Notes: generated from the letters alone by a model not told the origin. 64,000 nucleotides of DNA from an uncultured Clostridia bacterium (GCA_944392105.1 CALXVM010000001.1:46514-110513); one strand, 5' to 3'; positions 15,474 through 24,948 are shown, counted from the first letter of the stretch. Numbers and translations: made by a program.

Positions 15474-16480
15474 ACTGTATCATCAAATCTTTGTCTTTGA
15501 GTGTTAAATCTATCTCTAAAAAATTCAAGTCTATCTGCAGTTAAATTCTGCTCTTTTTCTAAAGTTTTCATATTTAATTCAAATTTATCATTAAATTTCT
15601 TTATAAGAAGTTCTTTAGCAGTATCTGCAATTGCAGGGTCAAATCTAGGCATTTTAACTGCAAGTTCAATTGTATTTTCTAAGAATCTAGCTCTTGCTCT
15701 ATATTCAAGCTCATATAATGCATGAGAATGGAAAAATTCAATACAACCATCAAATGCATCAAGTACATCTAGTCTTTTTAAAGATAATGTAGCAGACATT
15801 ATACTATTAGGTCTTTTAATATATCCATACAATACATCATCAATTGTAGCAATGCTTTTGCAATTATATAATACACGATATGTAGTGAATTCGTCTTCGT
15901 TTAATTTACCAACTGGAAAACGAATATTATTATATGTTTCTTTCTTGTACAATTTACTCCATGATACAACTGTTTTTATATATAAGTGTAAATCATCGGA
16001 AAATAATTCTAATAAAGCTTGTTCATTATTAATAATTGAAACTTGTCTATTTTCTTTTATATCTAAAAAGCTTTCTTTGTTTTCTGGTGTAACATCCTCA
16101 AAAGGAATTTTATTATAGTCACATTCAACTATATCTGCAGAATGTTCTAAAGCAACATTTAGCATTATTTCATAAAATCTAGTTGAAATATAATCATCTG
16201 AATCTACAAATGAATAGTAATCACCTGTTGCAACATCCAATCCAGCATTTCTTGCTGTTGATAAACCGCCATTTTCTTTATGTATAACTTTTATACGTTT
16301 ATCTTTTTTTGCATATTCTTGGCATATTTCTAAAGAGTTATCTGTTGAACCATCATCAACTAAAATAATTTCAAGATTAGTATATGTTTGATGAATTAAA
16401 GATTCAAGACAGTTAGTAATATATGGAGCAACATTATAAACTGGCACCATTACACTTATTAATTTTTTTTCTGTATTCAT
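15458..16480 (-). CDS. Family 2 glycosyltransferase
   Basis: 340-aa protein with a clear GT2 N-terminal domain: VMVPVYNVAPYI, LIHQTYTNLEIILVDDGSTDNS, ENGGLSTARNAGL and SFVDSDDYI (DXD-like metal site near residue 100). The C-terminal half is helical and probably determines acceptor choice. The start ATG overlaps the stop of the upstream gene by four bases (ATGA), so the two are translated as an operon. Typical of enzymes adding sugars to surface polysaccharide or teichoic acid; substrate unknown. Confidence 0.9.
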   Translation of the reverse strand: MNTEKKLISVMVPVYNVAPYITNCLESLIHQTYTNLEIILVDDGSTDNSLEICQEYAKKDKRIKVIHKENGGLSTARNAGLDVATGDYYSFVDSDDYISTRFYEIMLNVALEHSADIVECDYNKIPFEDVTPENKESFLDIKENRQVSIINNEQALLELFSDDLHLYIKTVVSWSKLYKKETYNNIRFPVGKLNEDEFTTYRVLYNCKSIATIDDVLYGYIKRPNSIMSATLSLKRLDVLDAFDGCIEFFHSHALYELEYRARARFLENTIELAVKMPRFDPAIADTAKELLIKKFNDKFELNMKTLEKEQNLTADRLEFFRDRFNTQRQRFDDTVKSWN

Positions 16481-17646
16481 ACATCCACCTCATCCATTAA
16501 ATTTACAAAGTTTTTATAAAAATTTTCTTTACTATATTTTACAGAATGTTTCTTGCTTTCTTTACCCATTTCTGCTCTTACATTTGGGTTTTCGTATAGG
16601 TAATCAAGTTTATCTGCCATATTTTGAATTAAATTTTCATCTCTTTCCAAAACAAAAGCATTTTTGTTAGTAACGAGTTCTGGAATTCCTCCAGAGTGTG
16701 TTGTTATAATAGGTAATCCACTTGCCATAGATTCCATAACAACAAGTCCAGATGGCTCTTCCCACATTGAAGGAATAATAGAAATATCAGCAATACTATG
16801 TATTTTATATAAGTTAGTATTATGAATAAATCCAGTAAATATAATTTTATCAGATACATCTTTAGAAATTTCTATTAATTCTTTATCATAATCTGTAAGA
16901 ATTTCATTTCCGAATTTAGAATTACCTACAATCATAAGCTTACAATTGTCAATGTGCTTCATTTTCTTAAAAGCTAATATTAATTCTTTTATGCCTTTCT
17001 GAGGTACTGTTCTACCGCAAAACATAAGTACACAATCAGTTTTTTTAATATTATATTTTTCTTTTAACTCGTCTTTTTCATCTTCACTAACTTTTTTGGT
17101 AAAGTTTTCAATGGCTATTCCATTTTCAACTACTCTAACAAAATTAGGACTTATAATTTTGTTACTTGTTAAGTAATTTTTTACATAATTGCTAATAGCA
17201 ATAAAGAATTTGTAATTTCTTAACAATCTTTCGTCTCCTGCAACATTTCCATGCATATGAAGTAAAAACTTTTGAGAAGGTAGTTTTTGAATTAAATACT
17301 CATAACCTAAGTAGTTTCCTCCTTCTATAACTATGTAGTCAAAACTTTTGTTAGCTAAAACTTTATATACTTCGTCCATATATATACGGAAATTATCAGA
17401 AACAGTTTCATCAGAAAAGTCTAACTTTGCTGTGTTTTCTGGTAATTTTATATAATGCATTGTAGTATATTTGTAGCTCTTGCTAATTTCATAAGCTTTT
17501 TCCTCATAAGGACATACACAAGAAAAGTCTATTAAATGTTCTTTTTCGTTTACATTAATTAGGTTTGTTACTAAGGTTTCAACTGCGCCACCTTTAGTAG
17601 CTGGAATAGGAAAAAAGTTTGGAATTATAAAACATACTTTTTTCAT
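16477..17646 (-). CDS. Family 4 (GT-B) glycosyltransferase
   Basis: 389-aa GT4 enzyme. N-terminal GT-B half begins CFIIPNFFPIPATKGGAVETLV; the C-terminal donor half has MFCGRTVPQKGIKELI and the E-x7-E type region PSMWEEPSGLVVMESMASGLPII-TTHSGGIPE. Start ATG at 17644-17646 has AAGGAG 8 bases upstream; a longer frame to 17700 would start before that site and inside the promoter. First gene of a two-gene leftward operon with the family 2 enzyme. Substrate unknown. Confidence 0.9.
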   Translation of the reverse strand: MKKVCFIIPNFFPIPATKGGAVETLVTNLINVNEKEHLIDFSCVCPYEEKAYEISKSYKYTTMHYIKLPENTAKLDFSDETVSDNFRIYMDEVYKVLANKSFDYIVIEGGNYLGYEYLIQKLPSQKFLLHMHGNVAGDERLLRNYKFFIAISNYVKNYLTSNKIISPNFVRVVENGIAIENFTKKVSEDEKDELKEKYNIKKTDCVLMFCGRTVPQKGIKELILAFKKMKHIDNCKLMIVGNSKFGNEILTDYDKELIEISKDVSDKIIFTGFIHNTNLYKIHSIADISIIPSMWEEPSGLVVMESMASGLPIITTHSGGIPELVTNKNAFVLERDENLIQNMADKLDYLYENPNVRAEMGKESKKHSVKYSKENFYKNFVNLMDEVDV

Positions 17647-17671
17647 AAATTCACACTCCTTTATATCAATA

Positions 17672-17700
17672 ACTATAGCATAATAGAAATATAAAAGCAA
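17672..17700 (-). promoter_or_regulatory. Promoter of the leftward glycosyltransferase operon
   Basis: Minus strand TTGCTT (17695-17700), 17-base spacer, TATAGT (17672-17677), a good SigA match just upstream of the ribosome binding site. Confidence 0.6.
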
Positions 17701-17833
17701 GAAAAATGTAGTTTCATATTTATATTATAAAATAAAAAGACGACATAATAAATAAAAATTAAATTATGAATGTATCAACTAATTTTTTTATAATATTTTA
17801 AAAAAATATTAGGAGCAAAATTTGCAGAAGTAG

Positions 17834-17862
17834 TTTACATTACAAGGGATTTTTGATATAAT
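17834..17862 (+). promoter_or_regulatory. SigA promoter of the GNAT-pth-rng genes
   Basis: TTTACA (17834-17839), 17-base spacer, TATAAT (17857-17862), about 42 bases before the GTG start of the acetyltransferase. Confidence 0.7.
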
Positions 17863-17903
17863 AAATACGTTAATTAAATAAATTTATAAAGGTGGGGAGG
17901 AAA

Positions 17904-18362
17904 GTGAAAAAATATGTAATTAGAAAATACGAAGGCAATAAAAAAATTGAATACAAAATCAAAGATCTTATTGTCAACATTTTATCAGTAGAGCAAGGAC
18001 ATGAAGAGTGGAGAAACACTTATTTAACAGAAGATTATGACAGGGACAATTTAGTAGTCTTGTATATTCAAGATGATAATGATGATGTTATTGCAACAAT
18101 GTCATTAGATATCGAAAAACAAGACTCAGGAAAATTAAGAAGCGTGTGCTGTCATCCTGAGTATAGAGGACTAGGGCTGTCCGGTGACTTATTAGAAGGT
18201 ATATTCGAAGTTGCCAAAGAAATGAATTTAAAAAAGATTACTTTAGATACTTACAGCAATATGCAAAGAGCTATTGCATTTTATCATAAACATGGTTTTG
18301 AAACAATTGACGAAGCTCCTTATGGAGACGAAACAAAATACATGTTAGAAACAGCAGTATAA
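17904..18362 (+). CDS. GNAT-family N-acetyltransferase
   Basis: 152-aa acetyl-CoA-dependent transferase. The cofactor-binding motif A is visible as CCHPEYRGLGLSGDLLEGIFE (residues about 89-110), followed by KKITLDTYSNMQRAIAFYHKHGFE, the usual end of the fold. The acceptor is unknown. GTG at 17904 is chosen because GTGGGGAGG directly precedes it; the GTG at 17892 would lie inside that site. Twenty-six bases separate it from pth, suggesting one transcript. Confidence 0.85.
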   Translation: MKKYVIRKYEGNKKIEYKIKDLIVNILSVEQGHEEWRNTYLTEDYDRDNLVVLYIQDDNDDVIATMSLDIEKQDSGKLRSVCCHPEYRGLGLSGDLLEGIFEVAKEMNLKKITLDTYSNMQRAIAFYHKHGFETIDEAPYGDETKYMLETAV

Positions 18363-18388
18363 AAGTAAACTTATAAAAAGAGGTCAAA

Positions 18389-18946
18389 ATGTATTTAATA
18401 GTAGGACTTGGAAATCCCGGAAAAGAGTATGAAAACACTAGACATAACATGGGATTTAAAGTATTAAATAAGCTATCAGAAGAATATAATATACCTATTA
18501 CCAAAAGTAAATTTAACGGAAAATATGGAACAGGCATAATAGAAAATGAAAAAGTAATTTTGTTAGAGCCACAAACTTATATGAATCTTAGCGGAGAGGC
18601 TATAAAGCCAATGCTGGACTTCTATAAGGTGGCTCCTTCAAAGTTGCTTGTTATTTATGATGACATAGATGTAGAACCAGGGAAAATAAAAATTAGAATG
18701 AAAGGTGGACCTGGTACACATAATGGAATGAAATCTGTGGTACATGAGGTAGGAACAGAAGAGTTTCCAAGGATAAGAGTTGGAATAGGTCAACCTATTA
18801 TAAAGCTTGCTATGATAGACTATGTTATTGGGTATGTTCCAGAAGAAGAACTAAAAATATTAGACCAAGGAACAGAAAAAGCTAAGCAAGCTGTAGTAGA
18901 AGTATTAAAACATGGAGTAAATTATGCTATGAATAAGTTTAATTAA
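18389..18946 (+). CDS. pth: Peptidyl-tRNA hydrolase
   Basis: 185-aa enzyme that recycles peptidyl-tRNA dropped by ribosomes. Family text is intact: GLGNPGKEYENTRHNMGF with catalytic His19, QTYMNLSGEA, YDDIDVEPGKIKIRMKGGPGTHNGMKS with the catalytic Asp, and PRIRVGIG. Full length. AGAGG lies 6 bases upstream. In many Clostridia pth sits next to mfd; here mfd is about 22 kb away and pth precedes an RNase G gene. Confidence 0.96.
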   Translation: MYLIVGLGNPGKEYENTRHNMGFKVLNKLSEEYNIPITKSKFNGKYGTGIIENEKVILLEPQTYMNLSGEAIKPMLDFYKVAPSKLLVIYDDIDVEPGKIKIRMKGGPGTHNGMKSVVHEVGTEEFPRIRVGIGQPIIKLAMIDYVIGYVPEEELKILDQGTEKAKQAVVEVLKHGVNYAMNKFN

Positions 18947-18970
18947 ACTTATTATAAGGAAAGGATTTGT

Positions 18971-20170
18971 ATGCAAGAATTAATTATAAACAGTGATGGA
19001 GAAAATAAACAAATAGCACTTGTAGAAAATGGAAAACTAATAGAAAAATATGATGAAAGACCTGATATGCATAGACTTGAAGGAAATATTTATTTGGGTA
19101 GAGTAGAAAATGTGCTTCAAGGTATGCAAGCTGCATTTGTTAATATAGGCGAAGAGAAAAATACATTTATGCATATAAAAGATGTTATTCCAAAAGTTAG
19201 TAACGAAACTGGAAACAAAAATGAATTACTAAGCAAATATGATATAAAGGACTATATTAGAGTAGGTATGCCAATATTAGTACAAGTAAAAAAAGATAGT
19301 ACTAATAAAAAAGGTGCAAGGGTATCTACTAATATTAGCTTGCCTGGAAGATTTGTAGTACTTTTACCAGATACAAATTTTATTACAATCTCAAAAAAAA
19401 TAACAGATAATAATAAAAGAAAAGAATTGCAAAAGGCTGTTCAAGAAGAATTACCTAAAAATTATGGTGCAATAATTAGAACATCTGCCGAAAATAAAGA
19501 TGCTGAACTTATAAAAAGAGATGTAAAAAGCTTAATTAAATTATGGGAATTAATCCAAGAAAGTGCGAAAAATCTTAAAGAAGAAAAAGATTTTGAACCT
19601 ACTTTAATATACGAAAATGAAGGAATAATAGGAAAGCTTTTAACCGACTTAATTGACCAAAGCTTAGAAAGAATAATGACTAATGATGAAGAAGTTTATA
19701 ACAAAATTTCAAATATATTGGAGCAATCAGGAGCAAATAAAATAAAATTAGAATTAAAGAAAAAAGCTAATATTCTAGATTTATATGACTTAGAAAATCA
19801 AATAGAAAAAGCTAAAGCTAGAAAAATATGGCTTAAATGTGGCGGATTTATTACAATTGATAAAACAGAGGCATTAACTGCAATTGATGTTAACTCTGGC
19901 AAATATGTTGGAGGGAAAGACTTAGAACAAACAGTATACAGAGTAAATAAAGAAGCTACTTTAGAAATTGCAAAACAACTTAGACTAAGAGATATAGGCG
20001 GAATTATAATTATAGATTATATAGACATGGAAAAAGAAGAAACTAAGACAAAAATATTAGAAGAATTAAACGAATGCTTAAAAAAGGATAGATCTAAGAC
20101 TCAAGTTATTGGATTTACACCTTTAGACTTATTAGAAATGACAAGGAAACATATGTGTAGTAATGATTAG
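18971..20170 (+). CDS. rng: RNase E/G family ribonuclease, lacking the C-terminal zinc-link region
   Basis: 399-aa endoribonuclease. S1 domain at about residues 35-125 (GNIYLGRVENVLQGMQAAFVNIG), 5'-sensor region, then the DNase I-like catalytic part with TAIDVNSGKY and GGIIIIDYIDM, each carrying a metal-binding Asp. The protein ends shortly after EMTRKH, where family members normally continue with a Cys-x-x-Cys zinc link and a small domain. A strong terminator begins just after the stop, so this is a natural end rather than a recent break. Activity or oligomeric state may differ from full-length enzymes. Start ATG has AAGGAAAGG. Confidence 0.9.
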   Translation: MQELIINSDGENKQIALVENGKLIEKYDERPDMHRLEGNIYLGRVENVLQGMQAAFVNIGEEKNTFMHIKDVIPKVSNETGNKNELLSKYDIKDYIRVGMPILVQVKKDSTNKKGARVSTNISLPGRFVVLLPDTNFITISKKITDNNKRKELQKAVQEELPKNYGAIIRTSAENKDAELIKRDVKSLIKLWELIQESAKNLKEEKDFEPTLIYENEGIIGKLLTDLIDQSLERIMTNDEEVYNKISNILEQSGANKIKLELKKKANILDLYDLENQIEKAKARKIWLKCGGFITIDKTEALTAIDVNSGKYVGGKDLEQTVYRVNKEATLEIAKQLRLRDIGGIIIIDYIDMEKEETKTKILEELNECLKKDRSKTQVIGFTPLDLLEMTRKHMCSND

Positions 20171-20171
20171 G

Positions 20172-20211
20172 AGCAAATTTTAGACTGGACGGTCTATTAT
20201 TTGCTTTTTTT
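20172..20211 (+). terminator. Rho-independent terminator after the RNase G gene
   Basis: Stem AGCAAATTTTAGAC with GTCTATTATTTGCT, followed by a run of seven T. Begins two bases after the stop codon. Confidence 0.92.
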
Positions 20212-20269
20212 GTAAATCGACTGTAAAATATATAAAGCTATAAAAATAAATATAAGAGGTATGAATTCT

Positions 20270-21994
20270 ATGAAAAAATCTAAGAGAAAACTTTATGAAG
20301 GGGAAGTTTTAAAAGATTATAGGGAATTAGTAAATAGGTACAAAAACAGATATGCAAATAATGTTGCTTTTGAATATAGGCACGATGTACATGACGAAAA
20401 AACAATAAAAGTTACATATGCAGAGTTTGCAAATGACATTGAAGCTTTAGGTTCTAGCTTGCTTACTCTAAACATGGAAAACAAAAGAGTAGCAATTATT
20501 GCACCAAATAGATATGAATGGTGTGTAAGCTATTTAGCTGTAGGAACAGCTGGGCTTACAGTAGTGCCATTGGATAAATCCTTACCAGATAATGAAATAG
20601 AAAGTTTAATTATACGAAGCAAAGTAGATACAGTAATATTTGACAATAAATATTCAGAAGTATTTAAGAAGATAAATCAAGAGAAGAAGTCTAGCTTAAA
20701 ATATTATATATGCATGGATGATACAGATGGATTTATAAAATATTCAGAAATTTTAAGTAAAGGAAGGGAACTATTACTAGCAGATAATAATGAATATAAT
20801 AATGTACAAATAAATCCAGACGAAATTTCTATAATATTGTTTACATCAGGAACTACTTCTATTGCCAAAGCAGTTGCTTTATCTCAGTCAAATATTTGTG
20901 CTGATGTTACAGCTTTAAGTCAGATAGCAAAGATATATGAAACAGATAGATTTTTATCATTTTTACCATTACATCACACATTTGAATCAACAACAACATT
21001 TTTGTATGGAACATCATGTGGTATTACAATAGTATTTTGCGATGGTTTAAAATATATTCAAAGAAACTTAAAAGAGTTTAACATTACAGGGTTTGTATGT
21101 GTACCACTTATGCTTGAAATAATGTATAAAAAAATGATGAAAACAATAGAAGAACAAGGAAAAACAAAACTAGTTAATACTATGAGAAAGATAACAAGAG
21201 GTCTATTAAAAGTAAAAATAGATGTAAGAAAAAAAGTCTTTAAACAAATATTTGAATCATTAGGACCAAATTTAAGGATGTTTATATCTGGTGGAGCAGC
21301 AATAAGTAAAGAAGCAATAAAAGCTTTTAGAGATATAGGAATAAACCTTTTACAAGGATATGGGTTAACAGAAACATCACCTGTACTTGCAGGAGAAAAT
21401 GATGTGTATAAAAGAGATGGTTCAGTAGGTTTTGCACTTCCAGGAATAGATATAAAGATAGATAAACCTAATTCAGAAGGAATAGGAGAGATAATAGCTA
21501 AAGGACCTGTAGTAATGCATAAATATTTAGACAACGAAGAAGCTACAAATGAAGTATTAAAAGACGGCTGGTTCCATACAGGTGACTTAGGAAAGTTTGA
21601 TAAAGATGGATTTTTATTTATAACAGGCAGAAAAAAATATGTTATCGTGCTAAAAAACGGAAAAAACATTTTTCCAGAAGAATTAGAAATATTAATAAAC
21701 CAATTAGGATATGTTTCAGAAAGCATGGTATATGGGAAACCAGACAAAGACGATGACTTAACAATATGTGCAAAAATAGTTTATAATGCAGAAGAAATGG
21801 AAAAATTATATCCAAATAAAAGCAAAGAAGAATATCACGATATAGTGTGGCAAGACATACGTAATAACATAAATAAACAAATGCCAGCATATAAATATAT
21901 TAGAGAAATAATTGTAACAGATGAGCCTCTTATAAAAACTACAACGCAAAAAGTAAAAAGAGAAGCTGAAATGAAAAAAATATTTGGAAATTAG
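20270..21994 (+). CDS. Long-chain acyl-CoA synthetase-like AMP-forming ligase, paralogue 1
   Basis: 574-aa ANL-family enzyme expected to activate a fatty acid as acyl-AMP and then acyl-CoA. Motifs: LFTSGTTSIAKAV (P-loop), LPLHHTFE, LLQGYGLTETSPV, WFHTGDLGKFDKDGFLFITGRKK and TTTQKVKRE with the C-terminal catalytic Lys. The usual TSGTTG-x-PKG is changed: Ser follows TT, and Pro and the final Gly are Ala. The hinge Asp of GRxKD is Tyr. Start at 20270 has AAGAGG at proper spacing; ATG 20261 is too close. The last two residues and stop come from a dispersed repeat. Two paralogues lie at 38.7 and 49.4 kb. Confidence 0.85.
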   Translation: MKKSKRKLYEGEVLKDYRELVNRYKNRYANNVAFEYRHDVHDEKTIKVTYAEFANDIEALGSSLLTLNMENKRVAIIAPNRYEWCVSYLAVGTAGLTVVPLDKSLPDNEIESLIIRSKVDTVIFDNKYSEVFKKINQEKKSSLKYYICMDDTDGFIKYSEILSKGRELLLADNNEYNNVQINPDEISIILFTSGTTSIAKAVALSQSNICADVTALSQIAKIYETDRFLSFLPLHHTFESTTTFLYGTSCGITIVFCDGLKYIQRNLKEFNITGFVCVPLMLEIMYKKMMKTIEEQGKTKLVNTMRKITRGLLKVKIDVRKKVFKQIFESLGPNLRMFISGGAAISKEAIKAFRDIGINLLQGYGLTETSPVLAGENDVYKRDGSVGFALPGIDIKIDKPNSEGIGEIIAKGPVVMHKYLDNEEATNEVLKDGWFHTGDLGKFDKDGFLFITGRKKYVIVLKNGKNIFPEELEILINQLGYVSESMVYGKPDKDDDLTICAKIVYNAEEMEKLYPNKSKEEYHDIVWQDIRNNINKQMPAYKYIREIIVTDEPLIKTTTQKVKREAEMKKIFGN

Positions 21995-22037
21995 GGACAG
22001 GTCCCAACTTCCCAATTTGGGAAATTGGGGACAGGTC
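21986..22037 (+). repeat. GGGACAGGTC dispersed repeat, copy R1
   Basis: Two direct GGAAATT(A/G)GGGACAGGTC units separated by a TTCCC segment that can pair with GGGAA. The first unit supplies the final Gly-Asn-stop of the acyl-CoA synthetase gene (GGA AAT TAG). A T-run follows at 22041, so the fold can act as a terminator. Confidence 0.9.
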
Positions 22038-22210
22038 ACCTTTTTTTATTTAACAAATTAAAAAAGTAAAATATAGAAAAAGTAAATTCTAGTTCCTGAT
22101 TAAAAGCTTTTTTATTTATAAAAAACTTAAGATTTGCATTTACTTATTTTTTAAAATGTGTTAAATTATTAATGAAGTTAAATGTTAAGTTGTTAAATGG
22201 AGGAAAGTAG

Positions 22211-23473
22211 ATGCCAAACGAGAGAAGAAAAAATAAAAGAAAAATTACAAGAATTAAAGATTTACTTACTATGAGAAATTTTTTAATAATAATTGCAATT
22301 TTAACTTTAATCATAGTTATTTCATCAGGTATAATGATTTATAGAAACTATCAAGATAAGCAATTATTAGCTAAACAAAAAGAAGAGTTAGACAATCAAA
22401 TAGAAGCTATTTTTACAGAAACATTAAATAATATTTCTTCTACAAATCAAGAAGTAGATAAAATGGACAAAGTAATAAGAATATCAACAGTTGGAGACAT
22501 TTTATGTGGTGATGAAATGTTAATGGATGCCAAAAATAATGACAATAGTTATGATTTTAATCACGTATTTAAAAATGTAAATCCATTTATAGAGAGAAGC
22601 GACTTAGTAGTAGGAACTATGGAAACAAACTTTACAAATGCTCAATTTTCCGGATATGATAAGTCAAATTCACCTAGAGAGTTTGCAATGGCAGTAAAAA
22701 AAGCAGGAGTAAATGTGGTAAGTTTAGCACATAATCATGCTTTAGATTATGGTATAAACGGGCTAAAGGATACAAAAAAATATCTACAAGAAATGGGATA
22801 TGATGTTTTAGGAGATAGACTAGAAGGAAACAATGTTTTAATAAAAGAAGTAAAAGATGTTAAAATTGCATTTTTAGCTTATACTTATGGAGTAAATGAT
22901 GAAGACAGCAAAACAAGCAAGGAAATGGATTCAGTATATATTTTTAGCGAAGAACAAGCAAAGAAAGATATTGAATATGCAAAAGAAAATGCAGATACAA
23001 TTTGTGTTTTAATGCATTGGGGAGATATGTATTCAAATGAAGTAAGTGACGAACAAAGGAAAATTGCGGATTTTTTAGTAGATAATGGTGTGACACTAAT
23101 AATTGGTACTCATCCTGCTACTGTTCAACCAATGGAAATAAGACAAAATAAAGAAGGGAAAAATGTATTGGTAGCATATTCTTTAGGAAATTTCTGTTCA
23201 TCAATTTCAGAAGATAACGCAAAAGTAGAATTAATTTTAAACATAGAGCTTAGAAAAAGTGGAGAAGACGGAGAAGTTTATTTAAGAAAAGTGGATTATA
23301 CTCCATTATATATGTTAGATAATGGTTCTCTTTCAGAAAATAGATACGAAATAATAGACATGAAAAATACTGCTTTACAATATGCAAGTGGAAATGGAAC
23401 CGTAACAAGAGATACATATAATAAACTAATAAGCGGATTAGATTTATTAGAAAATATATTAAAACAAGAATAA
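22211..23473 (+). CDS. CapA-family metallophosphatase-like protein
   Basis: 420-aa membrane-anchored protein of the PGA_cap/CapA family. One transmembrane helix at about residues 24-45 is followed by an extracytoplasmic domain: TVGDILCGDEMLMDAK (residues 94-109), VGTMETNFTN, SLAHNHALDYGINGL, VLMHWGDMYSNEVS and IIGTHPATVQPMEI. These are the calcineurin-like metal-site strands of the family. CapA members are known from poly-gamma-glutamate capsule synthesis, but many have other or unknown roles, and no capB/capC is nearby. Start ATG has GGAGGAAAG. Confidence 0.85.
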   Translation: MPNERRKNKRKITRIKDLLTMRNFLIIIAILTLIIVISSGIMIYRNYQDKQLLAKQKEELDNQIEAIFTETLNNISSTNQEVDKMDKVIRISTVGDILCGDEMLMDAKNNDNSYDFNHVFKNVNPFIERSDLVVGTMETNFTNAQFSGYDKSNSPREFAMAVKKAGVNVVSLAHNHALDYGINGLKDTKKYLQEMGYDVLGDRLEGNNVLIKEVKDVKIAFLAYTYGVNDEDSKTSKEMDSVYIFSEEQAKKDIEYAKENADTICVLMHWGDMYSNEVSDEQRKIADFLVDNGVTLIIGTHPATVQPMEIRQNKEGKNVLVAYSLGNFCSSISEDNAKVELILNIELRKSGEDGEVYLRKVDYTPLYMLDNGSLSENRYEIIDMKNTALQYASGNGTVTRDTYNKLISGLDLLENILKQE

Positions 23474-23481
23474 AATTTGTA

Positions 23482-23535
23482 AAATATAAAGTAACCTAAG
23501 ACAAAGATTAAAATTTGAGAGGTTACTTTATATTT
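23482..23535. terminator. Long-stem hairpin after the CapA-like gene
   Basis: Perfect 16-bp stem AAATATAAAGTAACCT with AGGTTACTTTATATTT and a 22-base loop. Probable terminator, although the T-run is interrupted. Confidence 0.65.
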
Positions 23536-23634
23536 ATAATATATAAGCAAAAAGATGGATAATAGTAAAATTATATATGGATAATAGAATAATAAGTCAA
23601 TATGAAGTGAAAAATAGGAAGAAGAGGTAGAAAA

Positions 23635-24948
23635 ATGAAAGTAGGATTTGTTTCATTAGGATGTAGTAAAAATTTAGTAGATACAGAAAAAACAATAGAT
23701 TTATTTAAAAAGCATGGGTATGATATAGTAAATAATCCAAAAGAAGCGGAAATAATAGTAATAAATACATGTGGATTTATAGAGGCTGCTAAAGAAGAGG
23801 CAATAAATACTATATTAGAGATGGCAGAGTATAAAAGAGAAAATTGTAAATATATAATAGCAATGGGATGCTTAGTTCAAAGATATAGAGATGAGCTTGA
23901 AAAATCGTTACCAGAAGTGGACTTATTTATAAAATATAGTGAATATGACACAATTTGGAGCCAGATAGATAATTTAATAAATAAAGATATCATACATGAA
24001 AAAGAGGAAGATATACCATTTAATAAATTAAAAGATAGAGTAATAACAACTGGAGAGAACTTTGCATACATAAAAATTGCAGACGGATGTAATAACTGCT
24101 GTACTTTCTGTGCAATTCCATATATACGAGGAAGATTTGAGAGTAGACCAATGGAAGACATTATAGAAGAAGCAAAAGACTTAGCAGAAAAAGGATATAA
24201 AGAAATAATTTTAATAGCTCAAGACACTACAAAATACGGAATAGACATATATGGAAAACCAAAACTTGCAGAATTACTAAAAAAACTATGTAAAATAGAT
24301 GGTGTAAAATGGATTAGATTTTTATATGCATATCCAGAAACAATTGATGATAAACTAATAAAAGTTGTAAAAAAGAACGATAAAATATGCAAATACTTTG
24401 ATATTCCAATTCAGCATATCTCTGATACTGTCTTAAAAAGAATGAATAGAAAAAGTAATGCAGAAAGTATAGAACTTTTAATAAAAAAATTAAGAGATAA
24501 GATACCTGGAGTAATAATAAGAACTACTGTAATGGTGGGATTTCCAGGAGAAACTCAAGAAGATTTCGATAAATTATGCGAATTTATAGAAAAAGCAAAA
24601 TTTGACAAGCTAGGAGCTTTTTCATATTCAAAAGAAGAAGGAACACCAGCATCAAAAATGCCAGAACAAGTACATCCAAAAACAAAAAAAGCAAGATACA
24701 ATAAAATAATGGAAATTCAACAAAAAGTATCTGAAGAAAACTTAAATAAATATATAGGAAAAGAATTAGAAGTTTTAGTAGAAGGAAAAACTAAAGATGG
24801 CAAATATTATGTATGTAGAAGTTACATGGATGTGCCAGATATAGATGGAGTTATATATTTAGAAACCTCAAAAGAATTAAAAAGTGGTGATTTTACAACA
24901 TGCACAATAAAATCATCAATAAATGAATATGACTTACTTGGAAATTAG
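23635..24948 (+). CDS. rimO: Ribosomal protein S12 methylthiotransferase RimO
   Basis: 437-aa radical SAM enzyme that methylthiolates Asp of ribosomal protein S12. N-terminal MTTase domain has three cluster Cys (Cys10, Cys46, Cys79); the radical SAM motif is Cys152-x3-Cys156-x2-Cys159 in CNNCCTFCAIP; TRAM domain at the C-terminus. SLGCSKNLVDTE at the start is diagnostic of RimO rather than MiaB. Start ATG has GAAGAGG. The final Gly-Asn-stop is contributed by a dispersed repeat. Confidence 0.95.
   Translation: MKVGFVSLGCSKNLVDTEKTIDLFKKHGYDIVNNPKEAEIIVINTCGFIEAAKEEAINTILEMAEYKRENCKYIIAMGCLVQRYRDELEKSLPEVDLFIKYSEYDTIWSQIDNLINKDIIHEKEEDIPFNKLKDRVITTGENFAYIKIADGCNNCCTFCAIPYIRGRFESRPMEDIIEEAKDLAEKGYKEIILIAQDTTKYGIDIYGKPKLAELLKKLCKIDGVKWIRFLYAYPETIDDKLIKVVKKNDKICKYFDIPIQHISDTVLKRMNRKSNAESIELLIKKLRDKIPGVIIRTTVMVGFPGETQEDFDKLCEFIEKAKFDKLGAFSYSKEEGTPASKMPEQVHPKTKKARYNKIMEIQQKVSEENLNKYIGKELEVLVEGKTKDGKYYVCRSYMDVPDIDGVIYLETSKELKSGDFTTCTIKSSINEYDLLGN

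Noticed and set aside
20261..20269. ATG 20261 as start of acyl-CoA synthetase 1
   Set aside because: Only one base from AAGAGG; ATG 20270 is at normal spacing.
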